This document shows positions 42,482-51,583 of a stretch of DNA of 64,000 nucleotides, piece by piece. Where the stretch lies: NCBI GenBank assembly GCA_943371965.1, contig CALRWV020000002.1:434001-498000 (forward strand), in the 5' to 3' direction. Both the position numbers and the translations under genes were made by a program. Position 1 is the first letter of the stretch. Each line of letters opens with the position of its first letter. The notes below the pieces were generated by a model, which worked only from the letters and a program-made list of their open reading frames with translations, did no database searches and was not told the DNA's origin. This DNA comes from CALRWV02 sp943371965 (GTDB lineage: Bacteria; Bacteroidota; JABWAT01).

Positions 42482-43657
42482 ATGTTAAAATCCAAATCAC
42501 TCTTTTTTTCAGTCCTGATGGCTTTAGTCTTAACTGGCGTTTCATGCAGTAAGGAAGATAATCCAACAGAAACAACTCAAAGTTATCCGGCTGTCACCGC
42601 AAAATTCGGTAACAAGATTGATTTGAATTCATTGGAAAATTATGCGAATCAACCAATACCTTCCTATATCAATAAAGACAACACCAATGGAAACCCTATA
42701 ACAAATAAAGGGGCAACTTTGGGTCGTATTTTATTTTATGATAAAAATTTGTCGGTCAATAATTCTGTTGCTTGTGCAAGTTGTCATCTTCAGGCAAATG
42801 GTTTTTCAGATACTAAAATTGTAAGCAACGGTGTTAACGGAACTACCAATCGTCACTCGATGAGATTGGTAAATTCACGGTTTTCAAATGAAGTCAAATT
42901 CTTTTGGGATGAACGTGCAGCAACTCTAGAGCAGCAGACAACCAAACCGATTCAGGATCATGCTGAAATGGGATACAGCGGTTTGAATGGTGATCAGGCT
43001 TTATCTGATATGATGGCAAAACTTGAGGCGACCGATTACTACAAAGAACTTTTCACGTTTGTCTATGGTGATTCCAAAGTAACGGAAGAAAGACTTCAAA
43101 AAGCACTGGCTCAATTTGTTAGAAGCATTCAGTCGTTTGATTCTAAATTTGATGCGGGACGTGCAGCAACTGGAAATGACATCCAGAATTTTTCCAATTT
43201 TACGGCTCAGGAAAATCAGGGAAAAGCATTATTCATCAATCCACCGCCACAGGGCGGTGCCGGTTGCCAAGGTTGTCATGCAGCACCTGAGTTTGATATC
43301 GCACCAAATTCAGGAAACAACGGAATTGTTGGTGTTGCAGGGAAATCAGGCGAAATTGATATTACCAATACAAAAGCTCCATCTCTGCGGAACATTTTCA
43401 ATTCAAACGGAGAGTTGAATGGACCATTGATGCATGACGGAAGTTTAACAACAATTGCAGAAGTTATCAATCATTACAACCTGATAACCGTTGAACCTGG
43501 AAATACGAATTTGGATCCAAAACTTTTACCCGGTGGACAACCACAGCATTTGAATCTCAACCAAACCCAGAAAGATGCATTGGCAGCATTTCTGAAAACA
43601 CTCAGCGGATCTGAAGTTTACACGGCATCAAAATGGACAGATCCATTTTTGAATTGA
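42482..43657 (+). CDS. Di-heme cytochrome c peroxidase / MauG family lipoprotein
   Basis: 391 residues from ATG 42482 with AAAGGGAA before it. Lipobox VSC (Cys22). Two heme c sites: CASCH (98-102) and CQGCH (262-266). FWDERAATLEQQT, DHAEMGY and the C-terminal LRNIF, GPLMHDG and LAAFLKTLSG follow the CcpA/MauG pattern. It should sit on the outer leaflet of a membrane facing the periplasm and reduce peroxide or oxidise an organic partner. No separate electron donor gene is nearby. Confidence 0.9.
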   Translation: MLKSKSLFFSVLMALVLTGVSCSKEDNPTETTQSYPAVTAKFGNKIDLNSLENYANQPIPSYINKDNTNGNPITNKGATLGRILFYDKNLSVNNSVACASCHLQANGFSDTKIVSNGVNGTTNRHSMRLVNSRFSNEVKFFWDERAATLEQQTTKPIQDHAEMGYSGLNGDQALSDMMAKLEATDYYKELFTFVYGDSKVTEERLQKALAQFVRSIQSFDSKFDAGRAATGNDIQNFSNFTAQENQGKALFINPPPQGGAGCQGCHAAPEFDIAPNSGNNGIVGVAGKSGEIDITNTKAPSLRNIFNSNGELNGPLMHDGSLTTIAEVINHYNLITVEPGNTNLDPKLLPGGQPQHLNLNQTQKDALAAFLKTLSGSEVYTASKWTDPFLN

Positions 43658-43703
43658 ATGATGAAAATTCAAGCCCAGAATATAAAAATCAAAAATCAGA
43701 AAT

Positions 43704-43806
43704 GTCATCCTCGCGAAAGCGGGGATCCATTTTCAATTGTCTGCCGAAAACCACAAGCATGGATTTGTTTCACAGAACTATCGTTTCCCATTTTCATGGG
43801 AATGAC
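43704..43806 (+). repeat. GTCAT-ended palindromic repeat, copy B
   Basis: 103 bp between the peroxidase and transglutaminase genes. Left hairpin CCTCGC-GAAA-GCGGGG, right hairpin TTCCCAT-TTTC-ATGGGAA, ends GTCATCC and GGAATGAC. The central words GATCCATTTTC and ATGGATTTGTTTCACAGAAC are shared with the other copies. Confidence 0.88.
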
Positions 43807-43876
43807 ATAAGTTTGGTTCTAACTTAATATTGGGATTATGGATTAAAATAAATTGTACAAAACCCAACCAACTGAT

Positions 43877-44827
43877 TTACTGTTGCTGTTGATCTTGCTG
43901 CAAACTTAACTCGGAATTTCCTGTTTTTATCCACTTTGTTTCCGGGATTATAAAGGCATCAATAACCGGCTTATCGGTTTTATTGATCCTGACAGAAACT
44001 TTCAATTCAGTTTCTGCATCTCCCTTGAAAACACCCCTCGTTGGGGGAATATCCATGTAATCCCGACCGATTGCGCATTTTATATGGCGGTCACCGGCAA
44101 TCACATTGTTGGTCGGGTCAAAACCCATCCACCCGATTTCAGGAAAATAAACTTCAACCCATGCATGTGTTGCGTCAACCGCCGAGCGGTCATTCGAATC
44201 TTTTGATGTATACAGATATCCGCTTACATACCTGCACGGAATTTTCAGATATTCCCTAACAAGTGAAATCATAATCTGTGCAAAATCCTGACAGACTCCT
44301 TTCCTCAGTTCAAGGGAAATGTCAATTGGAGAATCAGCTTTTGTAATTTTGGGTTCATACTGAAATGCAGAATAAATGGCAAAATTCAAATCGGTAATGG
44401 CTTTGAACGGATTTTCCTTTCTCGATAAATCCAACTCCCCAGCAAACTGTTTCAGCAAATCTGTAGTGTAGGCAAATGTACTTGGCAGCATCATTTCAAG
44501 AAATTCATCGTTCATTGATATTTCATCAATCTGGTTCCAGGTAACAGAATTCAGTTTGTCATGATCGATGAACTGGAATTTGGTTTCTACCTGCGAAAGT
44601 GTGGTGATTATCAGTTGTGTGTGATAACCCGGAATATCGAAATGATGTATTGTGTTTCCCATGTAATCGCGGTAAGAAAGAACCTTGCTTTTCGGATTTA
44701 CCTGCAGTTCAAACGACAGACACAGCTGAAAAGGATCGTTCAGCGGCTGCATCCGCAGTTCCATCACACTTTCACTGATGAATTTACTGTAGTTGAAACT
44801 GGTAATGTAAGTAATGGAATAAAACAT
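43877..44827 (-). CDS. Transglutaminase-like cysteine protein of the ATP-grasp / alpha-E cassette
   Basis: 316 residues. N-terminal beta-sandwich (Bact_transglu_N; MFYSITYITSFNYSKFISES) and a transglutaminase-like core with Cys in LELRKGVCQDFAQIM, His in DATHAWVEVY and Asp in GFDPTNN. This is the usual third member of the cassette with alpha-E and circularly permuted ATP-grasp proteins, proposed to make or process peptide-like amide bonds. Two bases separate it from the alpha-E gene. The product of the cassette is unknown. Confidence 0.88.
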   Translation of the reverse strand: MFYSITYITSFNYSKFISESVMELRMQPLNDPFQLCLSFELQVNPKSKVLSYRDYMGNTIHHFDIPGYHTQLIITTLSQVETKFQFIDHDKLNSVTWNQIDEISMNDEFLEMMLPSTFAYTTDLLKQFAGELDLSRKENPFKAITDLNFAIYSAFQYEPKITKADSPIDISLELRKGVCQDFAQIMISLVREYLKIPCRYVSGYLYTSKDSNDRSAVDATHAWVEVYFPEIGWMGFDPTNNVIAGDRHIKCAIGRDYMDIPPTRGVFKGDAETELKVSVRINKTDKPVIDAFIIPETKWIKTGNSELSLQQDQQQQ

Positions 44828-44829
44828 AA

Positions 44830-45795
44830 TTATTTCACAAGTTCTGTTTCTATCGGATACACAACATAAGTTGTAAAAAGTGCAGTATGAATTAAGGTGC
44901 AGTTCCGTTGAATGTCAGATAAAAATTGGTGAATTCCTTCTGTCAGGATTTCATCAATCTGACCGAAGCCCAGGTTTGCACTTAACCGTCCTGCAAGTTT
45001 ATTTAACCTGTCTGATTTCTGGCTGCTGGTCATATCTGAAATAATTTGAAGTGAATTTCTCACAACATCCGATGAAAAACGGATTGAGTGGGGAAATGTT
45101 TTATCCAGCAATAAATATTCTGCAATCTTATCCGGGCGTAATTCTGTTTTATGAACTTTGCAGTAAGCTTCAAACGCTGTGCAAGATTTGAGAAGACCAA
45201 CCCATTCCAGATATTCTTTCACTTCCGAATTATATTCATTGACACGGAGAAACTGTTTGAAATGAACATCAAGAAGTGAGGCTACCGACGATGAACGCTC
45301 AAGATTCCGTCCCAGCTGAATAAATTGCCATCCTTCTTCATGACTCAATGTTGAATCGGTGATTCCTTCAAATAAATGGGATCCTTCTTTAACTGCGTGA
45401 TAAAAATCATGCCGACCGGTTTTCCAGATTGTTTCCATGTTGGAATTTTTAATCAACAAATACAATCGGTTGATTTGTTCCCACATTTCCGAACTGATTT
45501 TGTCGCGGACCTGACGGGCATTTTCACGTGCTGCTGTGATGCAGGAAAGTATTGAGTTGGGATCACTTTGGTCAAGTGTAACAAGTTGAACTGCATTGAA
45601 CGCATCAATCACAGCAAGATGACTGTGTTTTATTTGAAGCGAATCAAGAAGACGTTCCCATCTGTTTCCGTTTGATTCGTCAGGTGAAATATCAAGCATG
45701 ATATTCAAATGAACATCCACAATCCGCGCAGTGTGTTCTGCCCGTTCCAGATAACGGCTCATCCAATATAAACTGTCAGCAACTCTTGATAGCAT
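44830..45795 (-). CDS. Alpha-E domain (DUF403) protein
   Basis: 321 residues, all alpha-helical. The first motif, MLSRVADSLYWMSRYLERAEHTAR, is the alpha-E signature; others are ARENARQVRDKISSEMWEQIN and LGRNLERSSSVASLLD. In related genomes it stands between the ATP-grasp and transglutaminase genes as here. It may carry or position the substrate; no enzyme activity is assigned. Gene overlap is nearly zero with the transglutaminase (2-base gap); a 247-bp gap rich in repeats separates it from the ATP-grasp gene. Confidence 0.88.
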   Translation of the reverse strand: MLSRVADSLYWMSRYLERAEHTARIVDVHLNIMLDISPDESNGNRWERLLDSLQIKHSHLAVIDAFNAVQLVTLDQSDPNSILSCITAARENARQVRDKISSEMWEQINRLYLLIKNSNMETIWKTGRHDFYHAVKEGSHLFEGITDSTLSHEEGWQFIQLGRNLERSSSVASLLDVHFKQFLRVNEYNSEVKEYLEWVGLLKSCTAFEAYCKVHKTELRPDKIAEYLLLDKTFPHSIRFSSDVVRNSLQIISDMTSSQKSDRLNKLAGRLSANLGFGQIDEILTEGIHQFLSDIQRNCTLIHTALFTTYVVYPIETELVK

Positions 45796-45937
45796 GGTTT
45801 TTGAATTTTAAATGTTGGAGGTTGAATGTAGAATTGGAAAACAGGTATTGGGCGTCAGGTTTTGGGTTTTCGACTTTTCTGCATTTTCAACATCCTGTTT
45901 TCTTCTCACTATTCACTATTTCCTATTCCCTATTTTC

Positions 45938-46017
45938 TCAGCCAGAGGCTGATGCGCCTCAGGTGCAGATTTTCGTTTCCCAAATTTCAGCCAAAGGCTG
46001 ATCTGCCTCCGGCTGGC
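45938..46017. repeat. Paired TCAGCC(A/G)(A/G)GGCTGA repeats
   Basis: TCAGCCAGAGGCTGATGCGC then CTCAGGTGCAGA (45938-45969) and TCAGCCAAAGGCTGATCTGC then CTCCGGCTGG (45987-46017) are two palindromic copies in the 247-bp gap between alpha-E and ATP-grasp genes. Short pyrimidine-rich strings (CACTATTCACTATTTCC) and AATTCTTAATTCTTAATT flank them. Repeats of this wording are common in Bacteroidota-related genomes. Confidence 0.6.
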
Positions 46018-46042
46018 TTAATTCGTAATTCTTAATTCTTAA

Positions 46043-47494
46043 TTATTTCAATACCCATGTGTCCTTGCTTCCGCCGCCCTGTGATGAATTAACTACGAGT
46101 GATCCCCGTTTAAATGCGACACGTGTTAATCCGCCTGGAACAATATTTACCTGATCGCCATACAAAATATACGGCCGAAGATCGATGTGCCGCGGTTCAA
46201 CCAAACCATCCAAATAACAGGCTGCCCGTGAAAGCGCCAAAGTTGGTTGGGCAATATAATTTCTCGGATTTGCCAAAATTTTCTGGCGGAATTCTTCCTG
46301 CAATTCTTTTGTACTGTGCGGACCAATCAGCATTCCATATCCACCGGATTCACCTACTGCTTTTACAACCAGTTTATCCAGATTTTCCAGCACATATTTC
46401 CTCTGCGAGTCATCAGTCAGAAGATAGGTTTCCACATTCGGAAGAATCGGTTCTTCGTTCAGATAATATTTGATGATTTGGGGAACGTACGCATAAACCG
46501 CTTTATCATCTGCAACTCCGGTTCCGACTGCGTTTGCAATTGCAACATTTCCAGCGCGGTAGGCATTCATTAACCCTGCAACACCCAAGTAGGAATCAGG
46601 TCTGAAAACCAATGGATCCAAAAAGTCATCATCAACTCTCCGGTAAATAACATCAACGCGTTTTAAACCTGCGGTGGTTCTCATGTAAACGATATTATCA
46701 TGCACAATCAGATCACGCCCATCAACAAGTTCAATTCCCATTTGAAGCGCCAAATAGGTGTGTTCATAATAAGCGGAATTAAAAACGCCGGGAGTCAACA
46801 AAACGATGGTTGGGTCAGGTCTGTGCTGTGGAGCTAGAGTCCGTAAAGTTGAAAGTAAAACCTGTCCATATTGTTCAATGGGGCGAACGCCATACTGCTG
46901 AAATAAAGTTGGGAAAGCACGTTTCATTACCAATCGGTTGGCAATCATATAAGAAACGCCACTGGGAACCCTGAGATTATCTTCAAGAACGGCAAACTGA
47001 CCATCATTCAATCGAACAAGATCAGTTCCAACAACAGAAATGTAAATATCTTTGGGAACTTTAATCCCGCGCATTTCACGGCGGAAATACTTGCATGAAT
47101 AAACCATATCTGCGGGAACAACTTTATCTGCTAAAATTTTCCCTGAACTGTAAATGTCTTTCAGAAATAAATTAAGAGCTGTGATTCTTTGAATCAAACC
47201 TTTTTCTACAACCGACCATTCTGAATTGGTAATAATTCTCGGCAAAAGATCATAAGGAAAGATTTTCTCTGTTCCATCTTCATGACCATAAACGGTAAAC
47301 GTAATTCCCTGATTGATAAAGGAAAGATCTGCTGCCTGTTTCCGTCTTACAAATTCCTCCGCCGAAGATTCCTGTAGAACCTTAACCAACGGTTCATATT
47401 GCAGATGCGGATTCCCATTCCGATCAAACATTTCATCGAAAGCGGCATCCGTAAAATAATTCTGGAAAAGTGCGTTTTGAGCGAACGAAGACAA
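46043..47494 (-). CDS. Circularly permuted type 2 ATP-grasp protein
   Basis: 483 residues from TTG 47494; no upstream ATG exists, and FDEMFDRNGNPHLQYEPL near the start is the usual family opening. Other landmarks: EEFVRRKQAADLSFINQGITFTVYG, DLVRLNDGQFAVLEDNLRVPSG, and VKAVGESGGYGMLIGP, the glycine-rich nucleotide loop. The enzyme would form a peptide or amide bond with ATP. It opens the three-gene cassette and has a consensus promoter upstream at 47525-47555, plus a palindrome at 47572 that could be its operator. Confidence 0.88.
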   Translation of the reverse strand: MSSFAQNALFQNYFTDAAFDEMFDRNGNPHLQYEPLVKVLQESSAEEFVRRKQAADLSFINQGITFTVYGHEDGTEKIFPYDLLPRIITNSEWSVVEKGLIQRITALNLFLKDIYSSGKILADKVVPADMVYSCKYFRREMRGIKVPKDIYISVVGTDLVRLNDGQFAVLEDNLRVPSGVSYMIANRLVMKRAFPTLFQQYGVRPIEQYGQVLLSTLRTLAPQHRPDPTIVLLTPGVFNSAYYEHTYLALQMGIELVDGRDLIVHDNIVYMRTTAGLKRVDVIYRRVDDDFLDPLVFRPDSYLGVAGLMNAYRAGNVAIANAVGTGVADDKAVYAYVPQIIKYYLNEEPILPNVETYLLTDDSQRKYVLENLDKLVVKAVGESGGYGMLIGPHSTKELQEEFRQKILANPRNYIAQPTLALSRAACYLDGLVEPRHIDLRPYILYGDQVNIVPGGLTRVAFKRGSLVVNSSQGGGSKDTWVLK

Positions 47495-47524
47495 ATAGTT
47501 AATCCATTATCAGTTATTGCCTTA

Positions 47525-47555
47525 CAAAGTTAAGCGATTTGACAACAATAGCAAA
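47525..47555 (-). promoter_or_regulatory. Bacteroidota-type promoter for the ATP-grasp cassette
   Basis: On the minus strand TTTG (47555-47552), 19-base spacer, TAACTTTG (47532-47525): exact matches to the -33/-7 consensus. The start codon (TTG) is 30 bases downstream of the -7 element. Confidence 0.65.
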
Positions 47556-47571
47556 ATTAATTACCCAGCAA

Positions 47572-47592
47572 CATCTTAAGAATCTTAAGATG
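47572..47592. promoter_or_regulatory. Operator-like palindrome between divergent ATP-grasp and QueD genes
   Basis: CATCTTAAG-AAT-CTTAAGATG is a perfect 9-3-9 inverted repeat, also readable as two tandem ATCTTAAGA units. It lies 17 bases beyond the -33 element of the cassette promoter and 145 bases before the QueD start. Confidence 0.45.
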
Positions 47593-47737
47593 TCTATGGC
47601 TTTCAGACCATTGCCGATTGCCAATCCGTTCAAGGTTGCCATGTTCCTTACTCCTTTTTTCTTGCTCCTTGTTCCTTTCTTCCGATTTCTGGATTCTGAT
47701 TTCCCCATTCCGTACCTTCCTAAAAAATGGATTAATA

Positions 47738-48166
47738 ATGCTTTCTTCAATTTCAAAATCTTTCCGCTGGGAAATGGGTCACCGTCTTCCTTACCACACT
47801 CAGGGTTGCCAAAACATTCATGGACATTCATACGAAATGGTAGTTGAGCTTTTTGGCGAAACCAATGAACAGGGTATGCTGATTGACTATAACGACTTAA
47901 AAGCCGCTGTAAAACCAATTCTGGATAAATGGGATCACGCTTTTCTGGTTGATGATACCGATGAATTGCTGAAACGGTTTCTCAAGGAAAATAAACTCAA
48001 ACATGTTCTGTTTAAAAAATATTCAACCGCAGAACACATTGCCCATTATTTCTGCGCTGTTTTGAAAAACATGCTTTCGGTTCACAAAAACCTGACAAAA
48101 ATAAAAGTAGTGATCAGGGAAACCGTAACATCGGAAGCAACAGTTGAGTTGGAATTGAACAAGTAA
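47738..48166 (+). CDS. 6-pyruvoyl-tetrahydropterin synthase / QueD-like enzyme
   Basis: 142 residues from ATG 47738; the longer frame upstream runs through pyrimidine-rich spacer DNA. Zinc ligands His15, His28 and His30 (GHRLPYH, NIHGHSY) and catalytic Cys24 in GCQNIHGH are present; DYNDLK, WDHAFL and TSEATVELEL match the T-fold family. It would make 6-carboxy-tetrahydropterin for queuosine or a pterin cofactor; which one is not decidable. No queC, queE or folE gene is in the window. Confidence 0.86.
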   Translation: MLSSISKSFRWEMGHRLPYHTQGCQNIHGHSYEMVVELFGETNEQGMLIDYNDLKAAVKPILDKWDHAFLVDDTDELLKRFLKENKLKHVLFKKYSTAEHIAHYFCAVLKNMLSVHKNLTKIKVVIRETVTSEATVELELNK

Positions 48167-48208
48167 AACGGATCCTGGAATTCATATAAAAATTAACTGC
48201 CATTGAAG

Positions 48209-48229
48209 TCCTCCTTTCTTAAAGGAGGA
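48209..48229. repeat. TCCTCCTTT/AAAGGAGGA hairpin repeat
   Basis: Perfect 9-base stem with CTT loop, followed by TTTAGGTGGAATTG. A common intergenic repeat wording. It lies between the QueD stop and a terminator. Confidence 0.55.
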
Positions 48230-48260
48230 TTTAGGTGGAATTGTTTTTAGAGTTTTGACA

Positions 48261-48297
48261 AAAAAAAGACCCGGAAATTTCCGGGTCTTTTTTTTTA
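48261..48297. terminator. Strong bidirectional terminator
   Basis: GACCCGGAAA and its complement TTTCCGGGTC abut, with A-run on the left and T-run on the right, so it can terminate both convergent genes (QueD and the porin). Stem 10 bases or longer. Confidence 0.88.
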
Positions 48298-48335
48298 TTT
48301 AACTTTTAGATTTGTTTGGAGGAATAAATCTAAAC

Positions 48336-49769
48336 TTAGAAACCTACTACAGCTTCAAACATTAAGCCATTGAATTTAGCACCGTTCCGAATGTCTCCAA
48401 CTCCGAAACCATCGTAAGTTTGATTTACATATTCAACTTTTGCAAGAACGTTTGGTGTAAAGTACCAACCAGCTGCAACCTGCATTCTGGTAATGGTTGC
48501 ATCAGCAATTGATTTTGTACGAGGCAAATCTTTTTTAATTTCCAATGCTGTTGTTGAATTAGGATTTTGGGTTACAATTGCATCATCTTGTTGAACATCA
48601 CCTTTAACAGTGTTGTAACGTGCACCTACGTAAACATTTTCTTTTCCAAAAACATCAAATCTGTAAATCAATTCACCTGAAAGTTGAGTTAATTTTTTGG
48701 AATCAACATCCAAAGCAGTAGCCTTGCCTGATGTTTGTTCATAAATTCCAAAGAATTCAAATCCCATGAATTTTACAAATGGGTTAACTTGGAAAGCTGA
48801 AACTTCAGTTCTATATCCAGGGTTTAATGTTCCGGAAAAAGCTGCACCGGTAGAAGTTGCTGCTGTGTTTTCAAGTACCCAATAATATCTCGAACCGGTA
48901 CGGTCACCTGCAAAGAGAGTATTGTTTTGTCCTTTTTTGTTTCCATAGTATGAAGCTGTTAAACGTACTCTTAAGTCTTCGTTTAATTGGGTATCATATC
49001 CACCTTTTAGAATCAAAGAACCGCTCTTTTTTTCAGGAGCTGTTACTGAACCTGAAATTTCACCGTTGGTAACGGCTACCATTCCAAGTAATCCATATTT
49101 TTGAAGATAAAGTTCAGCGCCGATTTCTGTAGTAAATGCATCCAGTATTGTATTTCCAACAAATGGGTTGTAAACTGCATTTCCGTTGTCTGTTCTGCGG
49201 AAGTGTTGGTCACCATAGTTGATTTCCATGTGTCCGATTTTAATGGTTGCTATACTCATGAAATCTTCAACAAATGACCAAGGCATGAAAGGCATTTGAT
49301 CGAATTGAATATAACCACCTTTTACCCAAGCTTCCTGGTGGTGACGTGATGAAAGATAGGTTACCAAACTAACGCGAACACCTTTTTCAAGCTGAACGTC
49401 AATGTTAAGGTTTGCAGTAGCATTGTTGAAACTGTTTCCAATTTTTGCAAGTTCATTTGGATTGACAGTTGAAGTAGGAGTAGCTTTCCAAACGTTATTT
49501 ACAGCATCAAATGCATATGTGTTTGCAATTTGTTTTGTAGCTGTATTGCTGTGATCCAGCATTTGGAATTGCTGTGTAAATCCAGCTCCCATTCTAAGTC
49601 TTAATCCATCAAATGGAAGTGGTTCTGTTTTCACTGTTTCAAATGTACCGATTCCATTAAGACCCATTGGGCGCATGTAATCGATTTGCTGTAACTGTGC
49701 AAACGCGGTTGTTGAAAGTACCAGCATCATCAGTGCCAGTAGGGTTGTTTTTACATTAGTCGTTTTCAT
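48336..49769 (-). CDS. Outer membrane porin-like beta-barrel protein
   Basis: 477 residues, signal peptide to about 24 (AFAQ), C-terminal Phe (VGF). GGAGG at 49775-49779 is a strong ribosome-binding site. Strand-like segments with alternating aromatics run throughout (LRLRMGAGFTQQFQM, VNPFVKFMGFEFFGIYEQ, VAAGWYFTPNVLAKVEYV). No porin subfamily is recognised. It follows the YceI gene by 37 bases, probably in one operon. Confidence 0.75.
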   Translation of the reverse strand: MKTTNVKTTLLALMMLVLSTTAFAQLQQIDYMRPMGLNGIGTFETVKTEPLPFDGLRLRMGAGFTQQFQMLDHSNTATKQIANTYAFDAVNNVWKATPTSTVNPNELAKIGNSFNNATANLNIDVQLEKGVRVSLVTYLSSRHHQEAWVKGGYIQFDQMPFMPWSFVEDFMSIATIKIGHMEINYGDQHFRRTDNGNAVYNPFVGNTILDAFTTEIGAELYLQKYGLLGMVAVTNGEISGSVTAPEKKSGSLILKGGYDTQLNEDLRVRLTASYYGNKKGQNNTLFAGDRTGSRYYWVLENTAATSTGAAFSGTLNPGYRTEVSAFQVNPFVKFMGFEFFGIYEQTSGKATALDVDSKKLTQLSGELIYRFDVFGKENVYVGARYNTVKGDVQQDDAIVTQNPNSTTALEIKKDLPRTKSIADATITRMQVAAGWYFTPNVLAKVEYVNQTYDGFGVGDIRNGAKFNGLMFEAVVGF

Positions 49770-49806
49770 TTCGGACCTCCGTTGGTTATTTAGTAAGTAA
49801 GTGCGA

Positions 49807-50379
49807 CTAGTTTTTTGTTTTCATTGCGATGTTAAATTCAAGTGTGATATCGTCACCGGTTTTAATGGTTCCGAACAGTGCTGTAGGCGGTGTAACTTTG
49901 AAATCACTCATTTTCATTTTCTGTTCACCGATGATTCTCAACTGCCCGTTTTTCAGGTCTGTAAAAACTCCCTGAATGGTCATCGGTTTTGTTACCCCAG
50001 CGATGGTTACGCTGAATTGAGCAGTTACTTTTCCGGTTACCGGGTCAATTTTATCAATGGTCTTAAGAAAGAATTTGATGATTGGAAATTCTTCATATTT
50101 CAATGCATCATAGCAGATTCCGTCCATTCCCATTTTTCCGCTTTTCAAATCTTCAACGGAAACCATTCCATTAAAAGATTTGATTTCTTTCAAAGTATTG
50201 TCGGCATTCAATGTGATTTCAGCATCAGCGGTAACTTTTTCACCTTTCATGTGCCAGTCGTGAAGTGAAGATGTTCCTTTAATTGAAACATAACTTTCAG
50301 GCAAGGTTACGAAGCTTGAATAGGAGATAAAATATGTGCTGATTGCGATGATTAGGTTCAGTGTAAGTAAGCGTTTCAT
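49807..50379 (-). CDS. YceI family protein
   Basis: 190 residues, with a signal peptide or membrane anchor at 1-22. The lipocalin-like YceI domain is recognisable: SYVSIKGTSSLHDWHMKGEKV near the start, FNGMVSVEDLKSGKMGMDGICY, AQFSVTIAGVTKPMTI and DDITLEFNIAMK at the end. In other bacteria YceI proteins bind isoprenoid lipids, including polyprenyl or quinone-like molecules. Exact TAnnTTTG promoter 25 bases upstream. Cotranscribed with the porin gene. Confidence 0.87.
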   Translation of the reverse strand: MKRLLTLNLIIAISTYFISYSSFVTLPESYVSIKGTSSLHDWHMKGEKVTADAEITLNADNTLKEIKSFNGMVSVEDLKSGKMGMDGICYDALKYEEFPIIKFFLKTIDKIDPVTGKVTAQFSVTIAGVTKPMTIQGVFTDLKNGQLRIIGEQKMKMSDFKVTPPTALFGTIKTGDDITLEFNIAMKTKN

Positions 50380-51013
50380 TTGTGTTCCTCATTGTCTTTA
50401 GTTCAAAGGTAGGGCGGTTTTATAAAAGAGTAAAGTATCCTTTATTAATAAAAGATTAAAAAGGCTTTTATTAATTTATTATTTGTCTAAAAATATTCCA
50501 TATAATATTGTAATTATTGAGCTTGTGATTTTTCATGATTGCTGTATTTATATGTATTAACGTTTTATTAGAGCTATTTGAGCAGTTATAAAAAGTTAAC
50601 ATCATTGTTTTTTAATCTCATTTTATCTTCCAGATGTTTCATTTTCTAAACACAAAAGTGCTGTTTTTACAAATCTTCTGGTTATAGCTGACTTCAACTG
50701 AAATGTTGAGCACTTTTTTCACTTTAGAGTTCAGCCGAAACAGTTTTTAATTAGTGACTAACTTATCTTCTTATGCTAAATGCAAATCTTAGGAAAACAA
50801 ATCAAGTCAGATTTGTCATTTTAAAATACCTATAATCAATAACTTAGATTCTGAAAATGAAGGTAGGCACTAAAAAACTGGCAAGTATTACATAACTTTT
50901 GGATTGAGTTACATTATTCACTGATTTTGGGATGGAATGATAATTAAAAAAGTACAATACGCAGATTTGGTATAAGAAGGATAGGTAATCTGGTTGAATC
51001 AAATCAAACCCAG
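50380..51013. other. 630-bp AT-rich gap without genes
   Basis: Apart from the YceI promoter at its left end there is no open frame worth reporting, no repeat of the other families and no recognisable RNA. Sequence is AT-rich throughout. Confidence 0.5.
50404..50435 (-). promoter_or_regulatory. Bacteroidota-type promoter for YceI-porin
   Basis: TACCTTTG at 50411-50404 (minus strand) is an exact TAnnTTTG. Nineteen bases upstream is CTTTA in place of TTTG. A perfect TTTATTAATAAA palindrome at 50441-50452 lies just upstream, with a similar TTTTATTAATTT further on. Confidence 0.5.
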
Positions 51014-51541
51014 CTATTCTATAATCGTTACTTTCACAATACCGCTTTTTTTCTCTTCTTCACTATAATTAACAAGTTTTGTAGTAAAATATCCGGCAAG
51101 TAAACTGATTCCTAAATATCCGCTGACTTTTAAAGAAGTATCACCAACGGTCATTGCTTTTTCTTTTCCTCCACCTGCAATTTCAGGAAGAGTCAAAAAC
51201 ACAAACGCCAAAGCAGTACCATATCCAAATGAATTGCGGTTGTAAAAAGCTGTTTCAAAACCGGAAACTTCATAAGATGAAATTTGATTAAAGGGAATTT
51301 CAATTTCGCCCTGTTTCCCCTGTTTCCTGAGCAGTATCCCATTTTCGCTGATACCAAGAATGACGCCCGAAACTGTTGAGTCTGATTTTGATTGAATATT
51401 TGTTCTGTTTGAAATTAAAGCAGAATCGGTTACTGCTGAATTTGAATAGGTACGATTTTTCTGACTGTAATCGACCTGATGGGAATATTTAAATGTACCG
51501 CAGCCAATTGAAGTTAGGAGTAGAAGTGTAAAATATTTCAT
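51014..51541 (-). CDS. Putative lipoprotein of unknown function
   Basis: 175 residues. A short signal sequence and LTSIGC give an acylated Cys at about residue 14. SGVILGISENGILLRKQGKQGEIEIPFNQISSYEVSGF resembles small SH3-like or Hfq-like barrels that sense or present surface structures, but is not assigned. A glycine-rich hydrophobic segment (YGTALAFVFLTLPEIAGGG) and a C-terminal strand follow. Repeat copy C lies directly upstream. Confidence 0.55.
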   Translation of the reverse strand: MKYFTLLLLTSIGCGTFKYSHQVDYSQKNRTYSNSAVTDSALISNRTNIQSKSDSTVSGVILGISENGILLRKQGKQGEIEIPFNQISSYEVSGFETAFYNRNSFGYGTALAFVFLTLPEIAGGGKEKAMTVGDTSLKVSGYLGISLLAGYFTTKLVNYSEEEKKSGIVKVTIIE

Positions 51542-51583
51542 GAGAGTTCCTTTAATATCTGTTATTCAGTTTTTAATTTCTTT

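Noticed and set aside
43633..43827. Short frame across repeat copy B
   Set aside because: It consists of the peroxidase end in another frame plus the repeat; similar frames cross the other copies, which shows they come from the repeat.
46114..46573. Plus-strand frames inside the ATP-grasp gene
   Set aside because: Antisense shadows of a strongly conserved coding sequence.
47514..47918. Minus-strand frame opposite the QueD gene
   Set aside because: QueD motifs are unambiguous on the plus strand; the minus frame includes spacer repeats.
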